Of a stretch of DNA of 64,000 nt, positions 47,306 through 58,469 are shown one piece after another. Each line of letters starts with the position of its first letter. Position 1 is the stretch's first letter. The position numbers and the translations under genes were made by a program. Below the pieces are notes generated by a model. It made no database searches. It was not told the DNA's origin and saw nothing but the letters and a program-made list of their open reading frames with translations. The DNA lies in contig NZ_JAGTUT010000001.1 of assembly GCF_025685605.1 (NCBI RefSeq), positions 2,480,001 through 2,544,000 of the forward strand. Direction: 5' to 3'. This DNA is from Granulicella arctica. GTDB lineage: Bacteria; Acidobacteriota; Terriglobia; Terriglobales; Acidobacteriaceae.

Positions 47306-48889
47306 CTACCACTCTTTGGCGGCTGAATCGGCCGTGAGGGGGGTGGGGGCTGGTGGGGCTTTCCAGCGGAGGACAGGTTTGCGGGCGGCTGCGGTCTCGT
47401 CGAGGCGCTGGATGCGCGTGGTGTGCGGGGCGGTCTGGACGAGGGTTGGGTTTTCGGCGGCCTCTTGTGCGATCTGTTTGAGGGCGTCGATGAGGAGGTC
47501 GAGTTCTTCGCGGCTCTCGCTCTCGGTCGGTTCGATCATCATGGCGCCGGCAACGATCATCGGGAAGCTGACGGTGTATGCGTGGAAGCCGTAGTCGATG
47601 AGGCGCTTGCCCATGTCGCCTGTCTTGACGCCGTTCTTTGCCTGCAGGCGGTCGGAGAAGACGACCTCGTGCAGGGTGGGGGTCTTGAAGGGAAGTTCGA
47701 AGGTGCCTTCGAGTTTGGCGCGGATGTAGTTGGCGTTGAGGACGGCGTCTTCGGTGGTCTGGCGGAGGCCGTCGGGGCCGTTCGCGAGGATGTAGGCGAG
47801 GGCGCGGACGAACATGCCGAAGTTGCCGTAGAACATGCGGACGCGGCCTACTGTCTGGGGGCGGTTGTACTCGAGGCCGAGGAGGCCGTTGTCGCGCTTG
47901 ACGACGACAGGGGTGGGCAGGAAGGGCTCGAGGATCTTCTTGCAGGCTACCGGGCCGGAGCCTGGGCCACCACCGCCGTGCGGAGTGGAGAAGGTCTTAT
48001 GGAGATTGAGGTGCATGACGTCTACGCCGAAGTCGCCGGGGCGGGTCTTGCCGACGAGGGCGTTCATGTTCGCTCCATCCATATAGAGGAGAGCGCCTTT
48101 GGCGTGGAGGATGTCGGCGATCTTGTGGATGTCGGACTCGAAGACGCCGATGGTGGAGGGGTTAGTGAGCATCAGCGCGGCGGTGTCTTCGTCGACCATG
48201 CGCTCGAGTTCGGCGAGGTCGACCATGCCCTGCGCGTTTGATTTGAGATTGGCTACTTCGTAGCCGCAGACTGCAGCGGTGGCGGGATTTGTACCGTGGG
48301 CGGAGTCGGGGATGAGGATCTTCTTGCGGGCGTTGCCCTTGCTCTCATGGTAGGCACGGACGAGGAGGATGCCGGTGAACTCACCGTGGGCTCCGGCGGC
48401 GGGCTGAAGCGTGATCGCGTCCATGCCGGTGATCTCGATGAGGGCTTCGGAGAGGGTCTGCATGATCTGCAGACAGCCCTGCGAGACCGATTCTGGCTGG
48501 TAGGGATGGGCTTCGGAGAGGCCTTCGTAGCGCATCACGGCCTCGTTGACGCGGCCGTTGTACTTCATGGTGCAGGAGCCGAGCGGATACATGCCGAGGT
48601 CGATGGCGTAGTTCCAGGTTGAGAGGCGCGTGAAGTGGCGGATGATCTCGATCTCGGAGAGTTCGGGCATGACGCCGAGGTCCTTGCGGACAGCGTCTCC
48701 GAGGAGGGCGGCGGCGTCGATCGCGGGAACGTCAAGTTCTGCGAGCCGGTAGGCTTTCTTGCCGGGTGAGGATTTCTCGAAGATCAGGCCTTCATTCTGG
48801 CTGACGTGCGTGGTGGCCTTCTTCGGGGTGCCTGCGAACTTCGGGGTTGCGGCCTGGATTGCTTCTGGGACGGTCAATGTCGTTGCCAT
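47306..48889 (-). CDS. gcvPB: Glycine dehydrogenase (decarboxylating) subunit 2
   Basis: A 527-residue PLP subunit of P-protein in the glycine cleavage system. The PLP lysine lies in HLNLHKTFSTPHGGGGPGSG near residue 275. YPLGSCTMKYNGRVNE and LQPAAGAHGEFTGIL are conserved. GAGGTAGCC precedes ATG 48889. It is last of the gcv genes. With gcvPA it forms the split (heterotetrameric) P-protein found in many bacteria, in contrast to the single long GcvP of E. coli. Confidence 0.96.
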   Translation of the reverse strand: MATTLTVPEAIQAATPKFAGTPKKATTHVSQNEGLIFEKSSPGKKAYRLAELDVPAIDAAALLGDAVRKDLGVMPELSEIEIIRHFTRLSTWNYAIDLGMYPLGSCTMKYNGRVNEAVMRYEGLSEAHPYQPESVSQGCLQIMQTLSEALIEITGMDAITLQPAAGAHGEFTGILLVRAYHESKGNARKKILIPDSAHGTNPATAAVCGYEVANLKSNAQGMVDLAELERMVDEDTAALMLTNPSTIGVFESDIHKIADILHAKGALLYMDGANMNALVGKTRPGDFGVDVMHLNLHKTFSTPHGGGGPGSGPVACKKILEPFLPTPVVVKRDNGLLGLEYNRPQTVGRVRMFYGNFGMFVRALAYILANGPDGLRQTTEDAVLNANYIRAKLEGTFELPFKTPTLHEVVFSDRLQAKNGVKTGDMGKRLIDYGFHAYTVSFPMIVAGAMMIEPTESESREELDLLIDALKQIAQEAAENPTLVQTAPHTTRIQRLDETAAARKPVLRWKAPPAPTPLTADSAAKEW

Positions 48890-48917
48890 GGGCTACCTCG
48901 CACTACTGGCTGTGCTG

Positions 48918-49259
48918 CTAAAACTCAAATGTTGGATCGCTGCCGAATTCAGAGAAGTGGCCGGCCTGCGGGACGTCGAGATCTTCTTCGCGGAGTGAAG
49001 CGCGGAGAATGACGCCATTTTCAAATTCGACCTCGATGGCTTCGTTCTCTTCGATGGTGGCGGCGCTGACGCTGCCCGCGATCAAGTCGCAGAGAAAGTT
49101 GCGGAATTCAGGCTCACCGTAGGCGTACGAACCTTCCTCGCGGAAGATGTCGGGCCAGATGAAGAGGGTGAGGCAGGGGCCGTCGAAGCGGAGTTGCAGA
49201 TGATCCTGCACGAACTCGACTGCGGTCAGCTCCTGGCCGATGAGGGAGGAGAGATCCAC
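48918..49259 (-). CDS. Small acidic protein of unknown function inside the gcv operon
   Basis: A 113-residue acidic protein, MDLSSLIGQELTAVEFVQDH at the start, then LQLRFDGPCLTLFIWPDIF, and VEFENGVILRASLREEDL near the end. The strand pattern and the GQ..V....L.F.....L.I....NG..L layout recall small DUF6188/immunity-type proteins, but this is only a resemblance. GTG 49259 is chosen because it overlaps the gcvPA stop as TAGTG and has AAGGAAG upstream; this gives coupled translation. An extended frame to 49364 would overlap gcvPA widely. It has no signal peptide. Confidence 0.7.
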   Translation of the reverse strand: MDLSSLIGQELTAVEFVQDHLQLRFDGPCLTLFIWPDIFREEGSYAYGEPEFRNFLCDLIAGSVSAATIEENEAIEVEFENGVILRASLREEDLDVPQAGHFSEFGSDPTFEF

Positions 49260-50593
49260 TAGCGTGCTTCCTTGAGACCGTTGGCAGCCTGGTCGATCTG
49301 GACCTTGGTGGTTTGCTCGGTGGCGCACCAGAGACTGGCGTTCGGACCGAGCTCGGGGTACCACTTTGCGAGGGGCAGCCCGCCGATGACCTTGTGGCCG
49401 AGAAGGACGGTGTTGGTCTCTTCGGCGCTCTGCGGCAGGTCGAGGACGAACTCGTGGAAGCGGGGTGCGCCTTCGAAGAGGAGCTTTGCGCCTGCGCCGA
49501 GGGTAGTCATGGCGTAGTGGGCCTTGGCGAGGTTATGCTCGGCGAGTTCCTTCATGCCCTGTTTGCCGTAGACGGTGAGGAAGATGGTGGTCATGAGGGC
49601 GACGAGGGCCTGGTTGGTGCAGATGTTGGAGGTCGCCTTCTCGCGGCGGATGTGCTGCTCGCGGGTGGAGAGGGTGAGGACGTAGCCGCGCTTACCGTTG
49701 ACGTCCTTGGCCTCGCCGATGAGGCGGCCAGGCATCTGGCGGAGGAACTTTTCCTTGCAGGCGATGACGCCGCAGTACGGTCCGCCAAAGCCTACCGCGA
49801 CACCGTAGGACTGGGCTTCGAGTGAGACGATGTCGGCTTCGACGGGCGGCTTGACGATGCCGAGGGAGACGGCTTCGGCAATTGAGACGATGAGAAGTGC
49901 GCCCTTCGCGTGGGCGATTTCGGCGATGGCGGCTACGTCTTCGATGGTGCCGAAGAAGTTGGGAGACTGGATGAGAACGCAGGCGGTGTCGCTGGTGATG
50001 GCGGCGTCGAGGGCGGCCAGGTCGACGCGACCGTTGGCGGCGTAGCTGATCTCGGTGACGGGGATCTGCTGATGCTGGGCGTAGGTGGCGAGGACCTCGC
50101 GGTACTCCGGATGGACGGTACGGGCGACCACGGCGGCGTTGCGGCCGGTGACGCGGACGGCCATCATCACGGCTTCTGCAGCGCCGGTCGAGCCGTCGTA
50201 CATCGAGGCGTTGGCGATCTCCATGCCGGTGAGCTCGCAGATCATGGTCTGGAACTCGAACATGGCCTGGAGGGTGCCCTGCGAGATCTCGGGCTGGTAC
50301 GGGGTGTAGCTGGTGAGGAATTCGCCGCGCTGGACGAGGGAGTCGATGATGACCGGCCGGTAGTGGCGATAGACGCCTGCGCCGAGGAAGCTTGCGTAGC
50401 CGGTCGCGTTGTTCTCGGAGTAGGCACGGAAGCGGTCCATGATCTCGGACTCCCCGTGCTGGTGGGGGATGTCGAGGTCGCGCTTGAGCTGGTACTCCGC
50501 CGGGATGGTGGCGAAGAGGTCGTCGATGGTGGCTACGCCGATGTCCGCGAGCATCTCCTCGCGGTCGGCAGGGGACTTGGGCAGGTAGCGCAT
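49259..50593 (-). CDS. gcvPA: Glycine dehydrogenase (decarboxylating) subunit 1
   Basis: A 444-residue partner of GcvPB in P-protein. [17 protein letters not shown] at the start, [40 protein letters not shown] near residue 96, and [20 protein letters not shown] are family hallmarks. It starts four bases after the gcvH stop and ends on the start of the small coupled gene. Length is normal. Confidence 0.96.
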   Translation of the reverse strand: MRYLPKSPADREEMLADIGVATIDDLFATIPAEYQLKRDLDIPHQHGESEIMDRFRAYSENNATGYASFLGAGVYRHYRPVIIDSLVQRGEFLTSYTPYQPEISQGTLQAMFEFQTMICELTGMEIANASMYDGSTGAAEAVMMAVRVTGRNAAVVARTVHPEYREVLATYAQHQQIPVTEISYAANGRVDLAALDAAITSDTACVLIQSPNFFGTIEDVAAIAEIAHAKGALLIVSIAEAVSLGIVKPPVEADIVSLEAQSYGVAVGFGGPYCGVIACKEKFLRQMPGRLIGEAKDVNGKRGYVLTLSTREQHIRREKATSNICTNQALVALMTTIFLTVYGKQGMKELAEHNLAKAHYAMTTLGAGAKLLFEGAPRFHEFVLDLPQSAEETNTVLLGHKVIGGLPLAKWYPELGPNASLWCATEQTTKVQIDQAANGLKEAR

Positions 50594-50596
50594 TCT

Positions 50597-50986
50597 TTAG
50601 TGTCCGGTCTCTTCGCTGATGAAGGTTTCGTAGGCCTCGGCTGTGAGCAGGGCGTCTGCCTGGGTGGCGTCGGGAATATCGAGCTTCATGATCCAAGTGG
50701 TATTGGCGTCGGTATTCAGCTTCTCGGGCTGCGTGGAGAGATCGTTATTGATCTCGGTCACAGTGCCGGTGAGCGGGGAGTAGAGGTCGGATACGGCCTT
50801 GACGGATTCGACTGAGCCGAAGATCTTGCCGGCTTCGACCTTATCGCCGACCTTGGGTAGTTCGACGAAGACGATGTCGCCGAGTGAGTTCTGGGCGTAG
50901 TCCGTGATGCCGACGGTTCCGGCTGTGCCGATCACTTCGATCCACTCGTGTTCCTTGGTGTAGCGATACCCTGTGGGGTAGGACAT
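50597..50986 (-). CDS. gcvH: Glycine cleavage system H protein
   Basis: A 129-residue lipoyl carrier that shuttles the aminomethyl group between P, T and L proteins. YRYTKEHEWIEVIG is the family start, and the lipoyl lysine lies in FGSVESVKAVSDLYSP near residue 63. ATG 50986 matches the family start and has GGAG upstream; the frame is open to 51046, which would overlap gcvT. Spacing to gcvT is 19 bases. Confidence 0.96.
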   Translation of the reverse strand: MSYPTGYRYTKEHEWIEVIGTAGTVGITDYAQNSLGDIVFVELPKVGDKVEAGKIFGSVESVKAVSDLYSPLTGTVTEINNDLSTQPEKLNTDANTTWIMKLDIPDATQADALLTAEAYETFISEETGH

Positions 50987-51005
50987 GTGCTCAGTTCTCC
51001 AGTAA

Positions 51006-52184
51006 TTAGATTGTAGTGGGTGCGGCGGGTGCGGATTTCTTCGCACGTTTGTAGAACGGTAAAGCGACTACCTTTGCCTTGACGAACTGACCGCGAATCT
51101 CGACGGCGAGCTCTTCGTCGATGCCGGCGTACTGTACGGGGACGTAGGCCATGGCGATGTTCTTCTTGAGGAAGGGGGCGGGGGAGCCGCTGGTGACCTC
51201 GCCGATCTTTGTGCCGTCGATGGTGGTGACCGGGTAGCCGTCGCGGGCGATGCCGCGATCGACCATCTCGAGGCCGACGAGCTTACGCTTTTGACCGCCA
51301 TCGGCCTGGATCGCGATGAGGGCTTCGCGACCCATGAAGGAGGGCTTCTCGAGCTTGGCGTAGCGGCCGAGACCGGCTTCGAGGACGTTGATGGTGTCGG
51401 AGATCTCGTGGCCATAGAGGGCCATGGCGGATTCGAGCCGGAGGGTGTTGCGGGCGCCGAGGCCGCAGGGGACGATGCCGAACTCGTCGCCAGCAGCGAG
51501 GACTTCGTTCCAGACCTTGGCGCTGGTGGGTTCGTCTGAGGGGATGTAGATCTCGAAGCCATCTTCGCCGGTGTAGCCGGTGCGGGCGATCATGACGTTG
51601 TAGAGGCTGGTGCCGTCGCGGAGGGTTAGCTTGCCCCAGGTGAACCAGTAGTTCTTGATGGTGCTGAGGTCGACGGGGGTGAGCTTCTGGAGCGTCTCGG
51701 CGGCGCGGGGACCCTGGATGGCGAGTTGGGTGTAGTGGTCGCTGAAGTCGTTGACGTGGACGCCGGGCATCGCACCGATGACGCTACGGACCCACTGGAT
51801 ATCTTTTTCGCGGGTACCGGCGTTGATGACGATGAGGTAGTCATTGTCGGAGAGCTTGTGGACGACGACATCGTCGACGAAGGTGCCGTTGGGGTGGAGC
51901 ATCGCGGAGTAATGAGCCTGGCCGATGGCAAGCTTTGAGGCGTCATTCATGCAGAGTTGGTTGACGGCGTCGAGCGAGCCGGGTCCGCGGAGCTGGATGT
52001 CGCCCATGTGCGAGACGTCGAAGAGTCCAACGGCGGTGCGGACGGCCATGTGCTCGGCGATCAGGCCGGAGTATTCGACGGGCATGTCCCAGCCGCCGAA
52101 GTCGACCATCTTGGCGCGGTGCTTGCGGTGAGTGGCGTTCAGGGACGTCTTGCGGAGCGATGAGGGTGCTGCGATCTCAGCCAT
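51006..52184 (-). CDS. gcvT: Aminomethyltransferase (T protein)
   Basis: A 392-residue folate-dependent T protein that releases ammonia and makes methylene-THF. MVDFGGWDMPVEYSGLIAEH near residue 26, TAVGLFDVSHMGDIQLRG and TGYTGEDGFEIYIP are typical. It heads the gcvT-gcvH-gcvPA-(small gene)-gcvPB set. A GAAGGAC ribosome site lies upstream. I looked for a tandem glycine riboswitch in the 76 bases before it and saw none. Confidence 0.96.
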   Translation of the reverse strand: MAEIAAPSSLRKTSLNATHRKHRAKMVDFGGWDMPVEYSGLIAEHMAVRTAVGLFDVSHMGDIQLRGPGSLDAVNQLCMNDASKLAIGQAHYSAMLHPNGTFVDDVVVHKLSDNDYLIVINAGTREKDIQWVRSVIGAMPGVHVNDFSDHYTQLAIQGPRAAETLQKLTPVDLSTIKNYWFTWGKLTLRDGTSLYNVMIARTGYTGEDGFEIYIPSDEPTSAKVWNEVLAAGDEFGIVPCGLGARNTLRLESAMALYGHEISDTINVLEAGLGRYAKLEKPSFMGREALIAIQADGGQKRKLVGLEMVDRGIARDGYPVTTIDGTKIGEVTSGSPAPFLKKNIAMAYVPVQYAGIDEELAVEIRGQFVKAKVVALPFYKRAKKSAPAAPTTI

Positions 52185-52260
52185 GAGGCACTTGTCCTTC
52201 GGGCGCAGAGGCGGCGCCGATGTCTTCCTTTCTATTTTGACAGGAAACGCAGCCGGGCAC

Positions 52261-52818
52261 CTACCGGGTCGACGTCGCGCCTTGATGGGCCTGGAGCTGG
52301 TCGACCTGCTGCTTCATGGCAGCATAGGTGACGTCCGATGCCTGGCCCTGTGTCTGCCAGCGGACGGTTCCCTGGGCGTCGACGAGCAGGAGGTAGGGGT
52401 CGTCCGGTGCCTTGTAGTGAACCAGAGAGCGCCATACGGGCTCATCTTCGGTGAGCGGGATGAAGTGTGACTTACCTCGGTCGGAGACGGCTGCTTTGAT
52501 CCGGCTGGTGACAAAGCCGCGCATGAGCCGGGGGACGGAGGCGAGGACGGGCATCTCGTAGTAGAGGACTCTTGGGGAATCGTAGTAGTCGGCGGCGAGC
52601 TTTTTGCCCCAGACGGTGACGGCGTCGCGCGAGCCCTGGCTGAATCCGATGACGAGTATGCCCACTTTGCCTTTCAACGCTGCCGGCAGGTCGACAGGCG
52701 TTCCGGAGAGGGTGGTGCCGTGGACCTCGGGGATGATCTGGGAGGTTGCGGGTGAGTGTGACAATCCCGCCAGCAGGAGGAGGAGGACTAGCAGGCGGGG
52801 GTGACCGTTTTGTTTCAT
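52261..52818 (-). CDS. Exported protein, thioredoxin-like fold without cysteines
   Basis: A 185-residue exported protein (signal LLVLLLLLAGLSHSPATS). GTPVDLPAALKGKVGILVIGF, and later DPYLLLVDAQGTVRWQTQG, follow the strand order of TlpA/Atp10-like thioredoxin folds, but there is no CxxC and no cysteine at all in the mature part. It is thus unlikely to be a redox enzyme and may be a binding or scaffold protein. It lies 76 bases before gcvT on the same strand. Confidence 0.7.
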   Translation of the reverse strand: MKQNGHPRLLVLLLLLAGLSHSPATSQIIPEVHGTTLSGTPVDLPAALKGKVGILVIGFSQGSRDAVTVWGKKLAADYYDSPRVLYYEMPVLASVPRLMRGFVTSRIKAAVSDRGKSHFIPLTEDEPVWRSLVHYKAPDDPYLLLVDAQGTVRWQTQGQASDVTYAAMKQQVDQLQAHQGATSTR

Positions 52819-52875
52819 GCTGAAGTGAGACGCGAGGTTTGCGGGATCAGTCTCGTCGAGTCGGCGAATCCGTTT

Positions 52876-53397
52876 TCAGGGTTTCGCTGCAGCCAGTCGC
52901 TTTACATCTTCGGCAATCGTGGTGATGGCGTCGTCGAAGTTGCGATCGTGGGTCTTCTGCAGGTTGGCGGGCAGGATCGACTCGGTGAGCGCCCAAAGGA
53001 TGTAATGACTGCGGCGATCGAGAATGACGAGGCGGAACATCGGCAGCGGGTCAGAGGCTCCCTTGGTCTTGTCGGCGTTCGCCGGTCCGTTGGGTGCACT
53101 GAGTTGTAGTTCGAAGACGATGTCAGCCTGGGACGGGTCGCTCACAATTGCGTATCGACCCCAGGCTCGAATGGCGGCGTAGAACTCGTTGTAGGGCCGG
53201 TCGGGATCGCCGTTGAAAGGATGCGGGAAGAGGCCGCTGTCCGCTCCTGCGTTGGAGATGAAGACTGTCTTCGCAGCTTGAAAGGCCTGCGGGATCGGGG
53301 CGACCGGTGGGGAGGAGGCATCCTGAGCGCGGATCTTTCCGGCTGAGGTGACAGCAAATCCTACGAGAAGGAGGTGCAGAGTTTGCCGCATGGTCAT
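52876..53397 (-). CDS. Exported hypothetical protein
   Basis: A 173-residue exported protein, signal peptide LHLLLVGFAVTSAGKIRA. The mature part reads AAKTVFISNAGADSGLFP, then NEFYAAIRAWGRYAIVSDPS and ADIVFELQLS, and ends RLVILDRRSHYILWALTES with a helical tail. No known family is recognised; the pattern fits a compact alpha/beta periplasmic domain. GAGG lies eight bases before ATG 53397. The next gene downstream, on the same strand, is another exported unknown. Confidence 0.7.
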   Translation of the reverse strand: MTMRQTLHLLLVGFAVTSAGKIRAQDASSPPVAPIPQAFQAAKTVFISNAGADSGLFPHPFNGDPDRPYNEFYAAIRAWGRYAIVSDPSQADIVFELQLSAPNGPANADKTKGASDPLPMFRLVILDRRSHYILWALTESILPANLQKTHDRNFDDAITTIAEDVKRLAAAKP

Positions 53398-53462
53398 GGC
53401 GTTGCCTCGGTAAGCTCACTGGACGGTGAGACGTGACGCGAGTGGCAAATGTTTCGTTGCGG

Positions 53463-55037
<1,575 letters not shown>

Positions 55038-55063
55038 GACGGTACTGTACGCCGAGAAGAGCG

Positions 55064-55552
55064 TTAGCTGCGGTGCTGCTTGTGGCTGGCGCGGACGAAG
55101 CTGCTAATGCAGAAGTATCCGAAGACGAGGGCCATGGCGATCGAGAAGAGCAGGTGCTGATGCTGCTCGTGATTGCTGCCGATATCGTGCAGGTTGAAAC
55201 GGAGTTTCCAGGCGTTGATGAGGGCAGTGAGCAGGAACAGACCGAAGAAGACGCCGGTCAGCTCGAGCCAGAGAACGCCGGATACTTTGACGAATGGGCC
55301 CCAGACCGCCTCGCCGAAGCGCTTGCTGCCTCGGGCGAAGCCTTCCTTCGTCTGGCGAGCTTTCGCGGTGGTTCGGGCGGCTCGCTGACCAAGAACCTCA
55401 CCGGAGCGGGCGGCTTGGGTCGACTGTGCGTTCTGGCTGGTACGGACTGGCGCAGGAGGGGAAGCGGACGCAGCCTCAGCGGCGTCGATCAGCGCTTTCG
55501 CTGCGTGACGAGCGCCGATCCCGAGTGCTTTGCCGAATCGAACCGAGTCCAT
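55064..55552 (-). CDS. Membrane protein of unknown function
   Basis: A 162-residue protein: an Ala-rich, basic N-terminal half ([20 protein letters not shown], then [15 protein letters not shown]), followed by TM1 ([18 protein letters not shown]) and TM2 ([20 protein letters not shown]), with a His/Lys-rich tail. No family recognised. ATG 55552 is a tentative choice; the frame is open to 55627 and neither start has a clear ribosome site. It precedes the mutase gene by 26 bases. Confidence 0.65.
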   Translation of the reverse strand: MDSVRFGKALGIGARHAAKALIDAAEAASASPPAPVRTSQNAQSTQAARSGEVLGQRAARTTAKARQTKEGFARGSKRFGEAVWGPFVKVSGVLWLELTGVFFGLFLLTALINAWKLRFNLHDIGSNHEQHQHLLFSIAMALVFGYFCISSFVRASHKQHRS

Positions 55553-55666
55553 ATAGAAAGTGTAGCCGGTAGCTTCTGCGCTGCCAAAGGGTGAGCGGCT
55601 AGAGAACTCGTTTCGAGCTTGGTGCATCCAACTCGGAGTTGAGGCGTTTCCATCTCGGAGAGTGTT

Positions 55667-55810
55667 ATGAAGAAGGCATTATTTCTCGTGGGCGGGTTCT
55701 GTGCGGCAGCGGTAGGTTTTCTGGTGTTTGGCGCGAAGCGCGTTCAGCCGGTTGAAGATATGGCGCATCGCCTGGAGACGGCCTGGTCGGACCACCATAC
55801 GGTCGTATAG
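55667..55810 (+). CDS. 47-residue signal-anchored microprotein
   Basis: A short frame from ATG 55667 to TAG 55808-55810. It begins KKALFLVGGFCAAAVGFLVF, a single hydrophobic helix or signal anchor, then GAKRVQPVEDMAHRLETAWS and a short tail. GGAGAG lies four bases before the start. It diverges from the membrane protein gene. Function unknown. Confidence 0.55.
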   Translation: MKKALFLVGGFCAAAVGFLVFGAKRVQPVEDMAHRLETAWSDHHTVV

Positions 55811-55982
55811 CTTACGAAACCTCGAACCGATACAGCGTGATTGAAGAGAAGGGCGCGGACGCGTATTCTAGGTCGAACAGGTTGCGTTCGCGGCCCCGCA
55901 ATGCCGTTCCCACCGAGTGTGCAGGGCTGGGAATACCCGATGCGCGGTTCATACTTGCACTTAGGGCAGCCCGGAGGTGGCA

Positions 55983-56300
55983 TTGAATCAAAACGTGAAA
56001 AATCTAATCCAGAAGCTTGGCGAAGCGATCCACGAGTCGGTTTCCGAGTCGGAGCATATCGCTGGCGTGGTGAAGAACATTCGGGAACAAGGGTTTGATG
56101 TGCTGCTCATGCTGGAGGCTACGATCGGTTTGAATGAACTTGATGCGGAAGAAGCTGACGGTTCCGAGATCGACGGAGAGACGCTGGACGGGCCATTTAC
56201 TTCGACCGACCTGAACTTCCTGAAATCGCTTCGCATCAGCCTCTCGGAAGACAGCGAAGAAAATGGAAGACGGCTAGGGTCCGGGACTCCCGATGAATAG
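55983..56300 (+). CDS. Small acidic hypothetical protein
   Basis: A 105-residue acidic cytoplasmic protein with a helical N-terminal part (NVKNLIQKLGEAIHESVSES, then EHIAGVVKNIREQGFDVLLM) and a very acidic middle (ELDAEEADGSEIDGETLDG). I recognise no family. TTG 55983 is preferred, since GGAGG at 55973-55977 sits five bases before it; GTG 55977 would overlap that site. It precedes glgC by about 157 bases on the same strand. Confidence 0.65.
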   Translation: MNQNVKNLIQKLGEAIHESVSESEHIAGVVKNIREQGFDVLLMLEATIGLNELDAEEADGSEIDGETLDGPFTSTDLNFLKSLRISLSEDSEENGRRLGSGTPDE

Positions 56301-56457
56301 CCTTCTGTTCTGCTGGTTTCCGGCGCGGCGTACGTAGCACCGATCGTGAACATCAAAGACCCGGATTGCATGGTAGACTCGCGTTCTCAAACGCGGGTGT
56401 AGATTCTTGCATCCCAAACACTGGATAGACTGTTCATCCGTTCGAGGTAGCCGGAAC

Positions 56458-57720
56458 ATGAGAGATACGCTAGGCGTCCTGCTTGCCGGTGGTGCCGGTG
56501 AGCGACTTTTTCCACTTACAAGGGATCGCGCGAAGCCCGCTGTACCGTTTGCCGGCCAATACCGAATCATCGACATTACCTTGTCGAATTGCATTAACTC
56601 GGATCTGCGCCATGTCTATATTTTGACGCAGTACAAGGCTCTCTCGCTCAACCGTCATATCCGCGAGGGCTGGGGACCAGTTGTTGCTAACGAACTCGGC
56701 GAGTTTATTGAGATTCTGCCGCCGATGCAGCGGGTGAGCAAAAACTGGTACACCGGGACGGCGGATGCCGTTTACCAGAATATCTACTCCATTGGAGCTG
56801 AAGAGCCGAAGTACGTCATCATCCTCTCGGGTGATCACATCTACAAGATGAACTACGGCTTGATGATCCAACAGCATCGGGAGACTGGCGCCGATGTGAC
56901 CATCGCGACGCTGCCGATTCCGCCAGAGGAAGTGTCCTCGTTCGGGGTGGTGGAGGTCGCACGTAATGGTGAAGTTACCGGCTTCGAGGAAAAGCCCAAA
57001 GAGACGAAGATGCGCTCGCCGTTTATGCCGGATATGGTGGACGCGTCCATGGGTATCTACATCTTCAACACGGATGTGCTGTTGCCCGAGTTGATCAAGG
57101 ATGCTGAGGACCCAAACTCCAAGCATGATTTTGGGCACAATATTCTGCCAAATATCCTTGGGCGCTTCAAGATGATGGCGTACAACTTCGTGGACGAGAA
57201 TAAGCAGAAGGCCCTATATTGGCGCGATGTTGGTACGCTCGAGGCCTATTACGAGGCGAATATGGATGTTGCAGGCGTGACGCCAACCTTCAACCTCTAT
57301 GACAAAGCCTGGCCGATGCGGACGCGAGCCTATCAGTACCCGCCGGCGAAGTTTGTGTTCGGTGAGCCAGGTCGTACCGGCATGGCGATCAATTCGATCA
57401 TTGCCTCAGGATCGATCGTCTCGGGTGCCGTGGTGAGGAACAGTGTCCTGTCGCAGGACGTTCGTGTGAACTCGTATGCCGATGTGGACTCGAGCGTAAT
57501 CTTCTCGCATGTCAATATCGGCAGGCACTGCCGGATTCGCCATGCGATTATCGATCGGGACGTTCATATTCCTGACGGAACGGTAATCGGCTACGACCCG
57601 AATGAGGATAAGAAGAACTACTTCGTGTCGGCATCGGGGCTAACCGTTGTGACGCGCGATTACTCTGTGTATGAGAATCCTGTGTCGCCGGAGTTCATGC
57701 AACAGGGCAATACCTGGTAG
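56458..57720 (+). CDS. glgC: Glucose-1-phosphate adenylyltransferase
   Basis: A 420-residue enzyme that makes ADP-glucose for glycogen, and is the regulated step. GVLLAGGAGERLFPLTRDRAKP near residue 6, IIDITLSNCINSDLRHVYILTQYK, the WYTGTADAVYQNIYSI region near 100, and YVIILSGDHIYKMNY near 120 are typical. The C-terminal part has the hexapeptide-rich beta-helix (GAVVRNSVLSQDVRVNSYA). ATG 56458 is chosen because the family starts near MRDTLGVLLAGG, although the frame is open to 56407. It is followed by a strong hairpin. Confidence 0.95.
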   Translation: MRDTLGVLLAGGAGERLFPLTRDRAKPAVPFAGQYRIIDITLSNCINSDLRHVYILTQYKALSLNRHIREGWGPVVANELGEFIEILPPMQRVSKNWYTGTADAVYQNIYSIGAEEPKYVIILSGDHIYKMNYGLMIQQHRETGADVTIATLPIPPEEVSSFGVVEVARNGEVTGFEEKPKETKMRSPFMPDMVDASMGIYIFNTDVLLPELIKDAEDPNSKHDFGHNILPNILGRFKMMAYNFVDENKQKALYWRDVGTLEAYYEANMDVAGVTPTFNLYDKAWPMRTRAYQYPPAKFVFGEPGRTGMAINSIIASGSIVSGAVVRNSVLSQDVRVNSYADVDSSVIFSHVNIGRHCRIRHAIIDRDVHIPDGTVIGYDPNEDKKNYFVSASGLTVVTRDYSVYENPVSPEFMQQGNTW

Positions 57721-57734
57721 CTCTTCATAGAAAG

Positions 57735-57769
57735 ACAAAGGGCTGAGAGTTCGACTCTCAGCCCTTTGT
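57735..57769. terminator. Bidirectional hairpin terminator
   Basis: ACAAAGGGCTGAGAGT / ACTCTCAGCCCTTTGT, a perfect 16-bp stem with a TCG loop, lies between the convergent ends of glgC and the barrel gene. Confidence 0.8.
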
Positions 57770-57788
57770 TCTGCCTATGAAGATTTGT

Positions 57789-58469
57789 TTAGCGCTTGCC
57801 GAAACGATAGATGAGGCCGCCCGAGATTGCGAAAAACTCACGCGTCTCGGTGCCGAAGTGTTCGAAGATAAGGTCCGGTGAGATTCGAACAGCAATTGCC
57901 TTGGATCGGTTGAAGTCGACGCTTGCGCCTACAGCGCCGATCGGCTTGGTGCGGTTGGTGTACAGTCCGGTCGTTGCGACACTGCCGGCAGGAACGCTCA
58001 TTGTGCTGTAGTTGAAGACGCCGTGCGATGCACCGAAGTAGCCGTGGTAGTCAATCGCTGCGTAGTGGTTTTTAGGTCCACGGTACTGGACGCCGCCCAT
58101 GAGCATGTTCATGTAAACAAGGGGACGATTGTTTACAAATGGATTCGGGAGAACCGGGGTTGTTCCTGCCTCGCCGCGATAGTCAACGGCTACGCCGAGC
58201 CTTCTAGTCAGCCAATATGTCCCAAGGGCCTCACCGCCGGCGAAGTTCATTCGCTTGGGAAGGTTCTGGCCGGCCTGAAAGTTCATGAAGTTGATGCCGC
58301 CGTAGACTTCGTAGCGGTTGTCATAGGAGACGGGAGCCGCGGGTCCAAGCTTTGTCTGCGCTATTGCCGTGCCTGCCAGAAGGGAACCAGCAAGTACTAT
58401 TCCACTCAGCGCATGGATCGCCATCCGCTGTATTCCAAGGTTCGTTCCAGCCATCTTCAATCTCAACAT
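57789..58469 (-). CDS. Outer-membrane beta-barrel protein
   Basis: A 226-residue exported protein, signal IHALSGIVLAGSLLAGTAIAQ. The mature part begins with strands such as RYEVYGGINFMNF and GGEALGTYWLTRRLGVAVDY, and ends FFAISGGLIYRFGKR. The alternating pattern fits an eight-stranded OmpA/OmpW-type barrel. ATG 58469 has GGAGAACG just upstream and is preferred over the frame start at 58631, which would leave a long basic N terminus. Function unknown. Confidence 0.8.
   Translation of the reverse strand: MLRLKMAGTNLGIQRMAIHALSGIVLAGSLLAGTAIAQTKLGPAAPVSYDNRYEVYGGINFMNFQAGQNLPKRMNFAGGEALGTYWLTRRLGVAVDYRGEAGTTPVLPNPFVNNRPLVYMNMLMGGVQYRGPKNHYAAIDYHGYFGASHGVFNYSTMSVPAGSVATTGLYTNRTKPIGAVGASVDFNRSKAIAVRISPDLIFEHFGTETREFFAISGGLIYRFGKR

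Noticed and set aside
52185-52260. Possible glycine riboswitch before gcvT
   Set aside because: The gap is only 76 bases and none of the conserved GGAGAG-type aptamer elements were seen.
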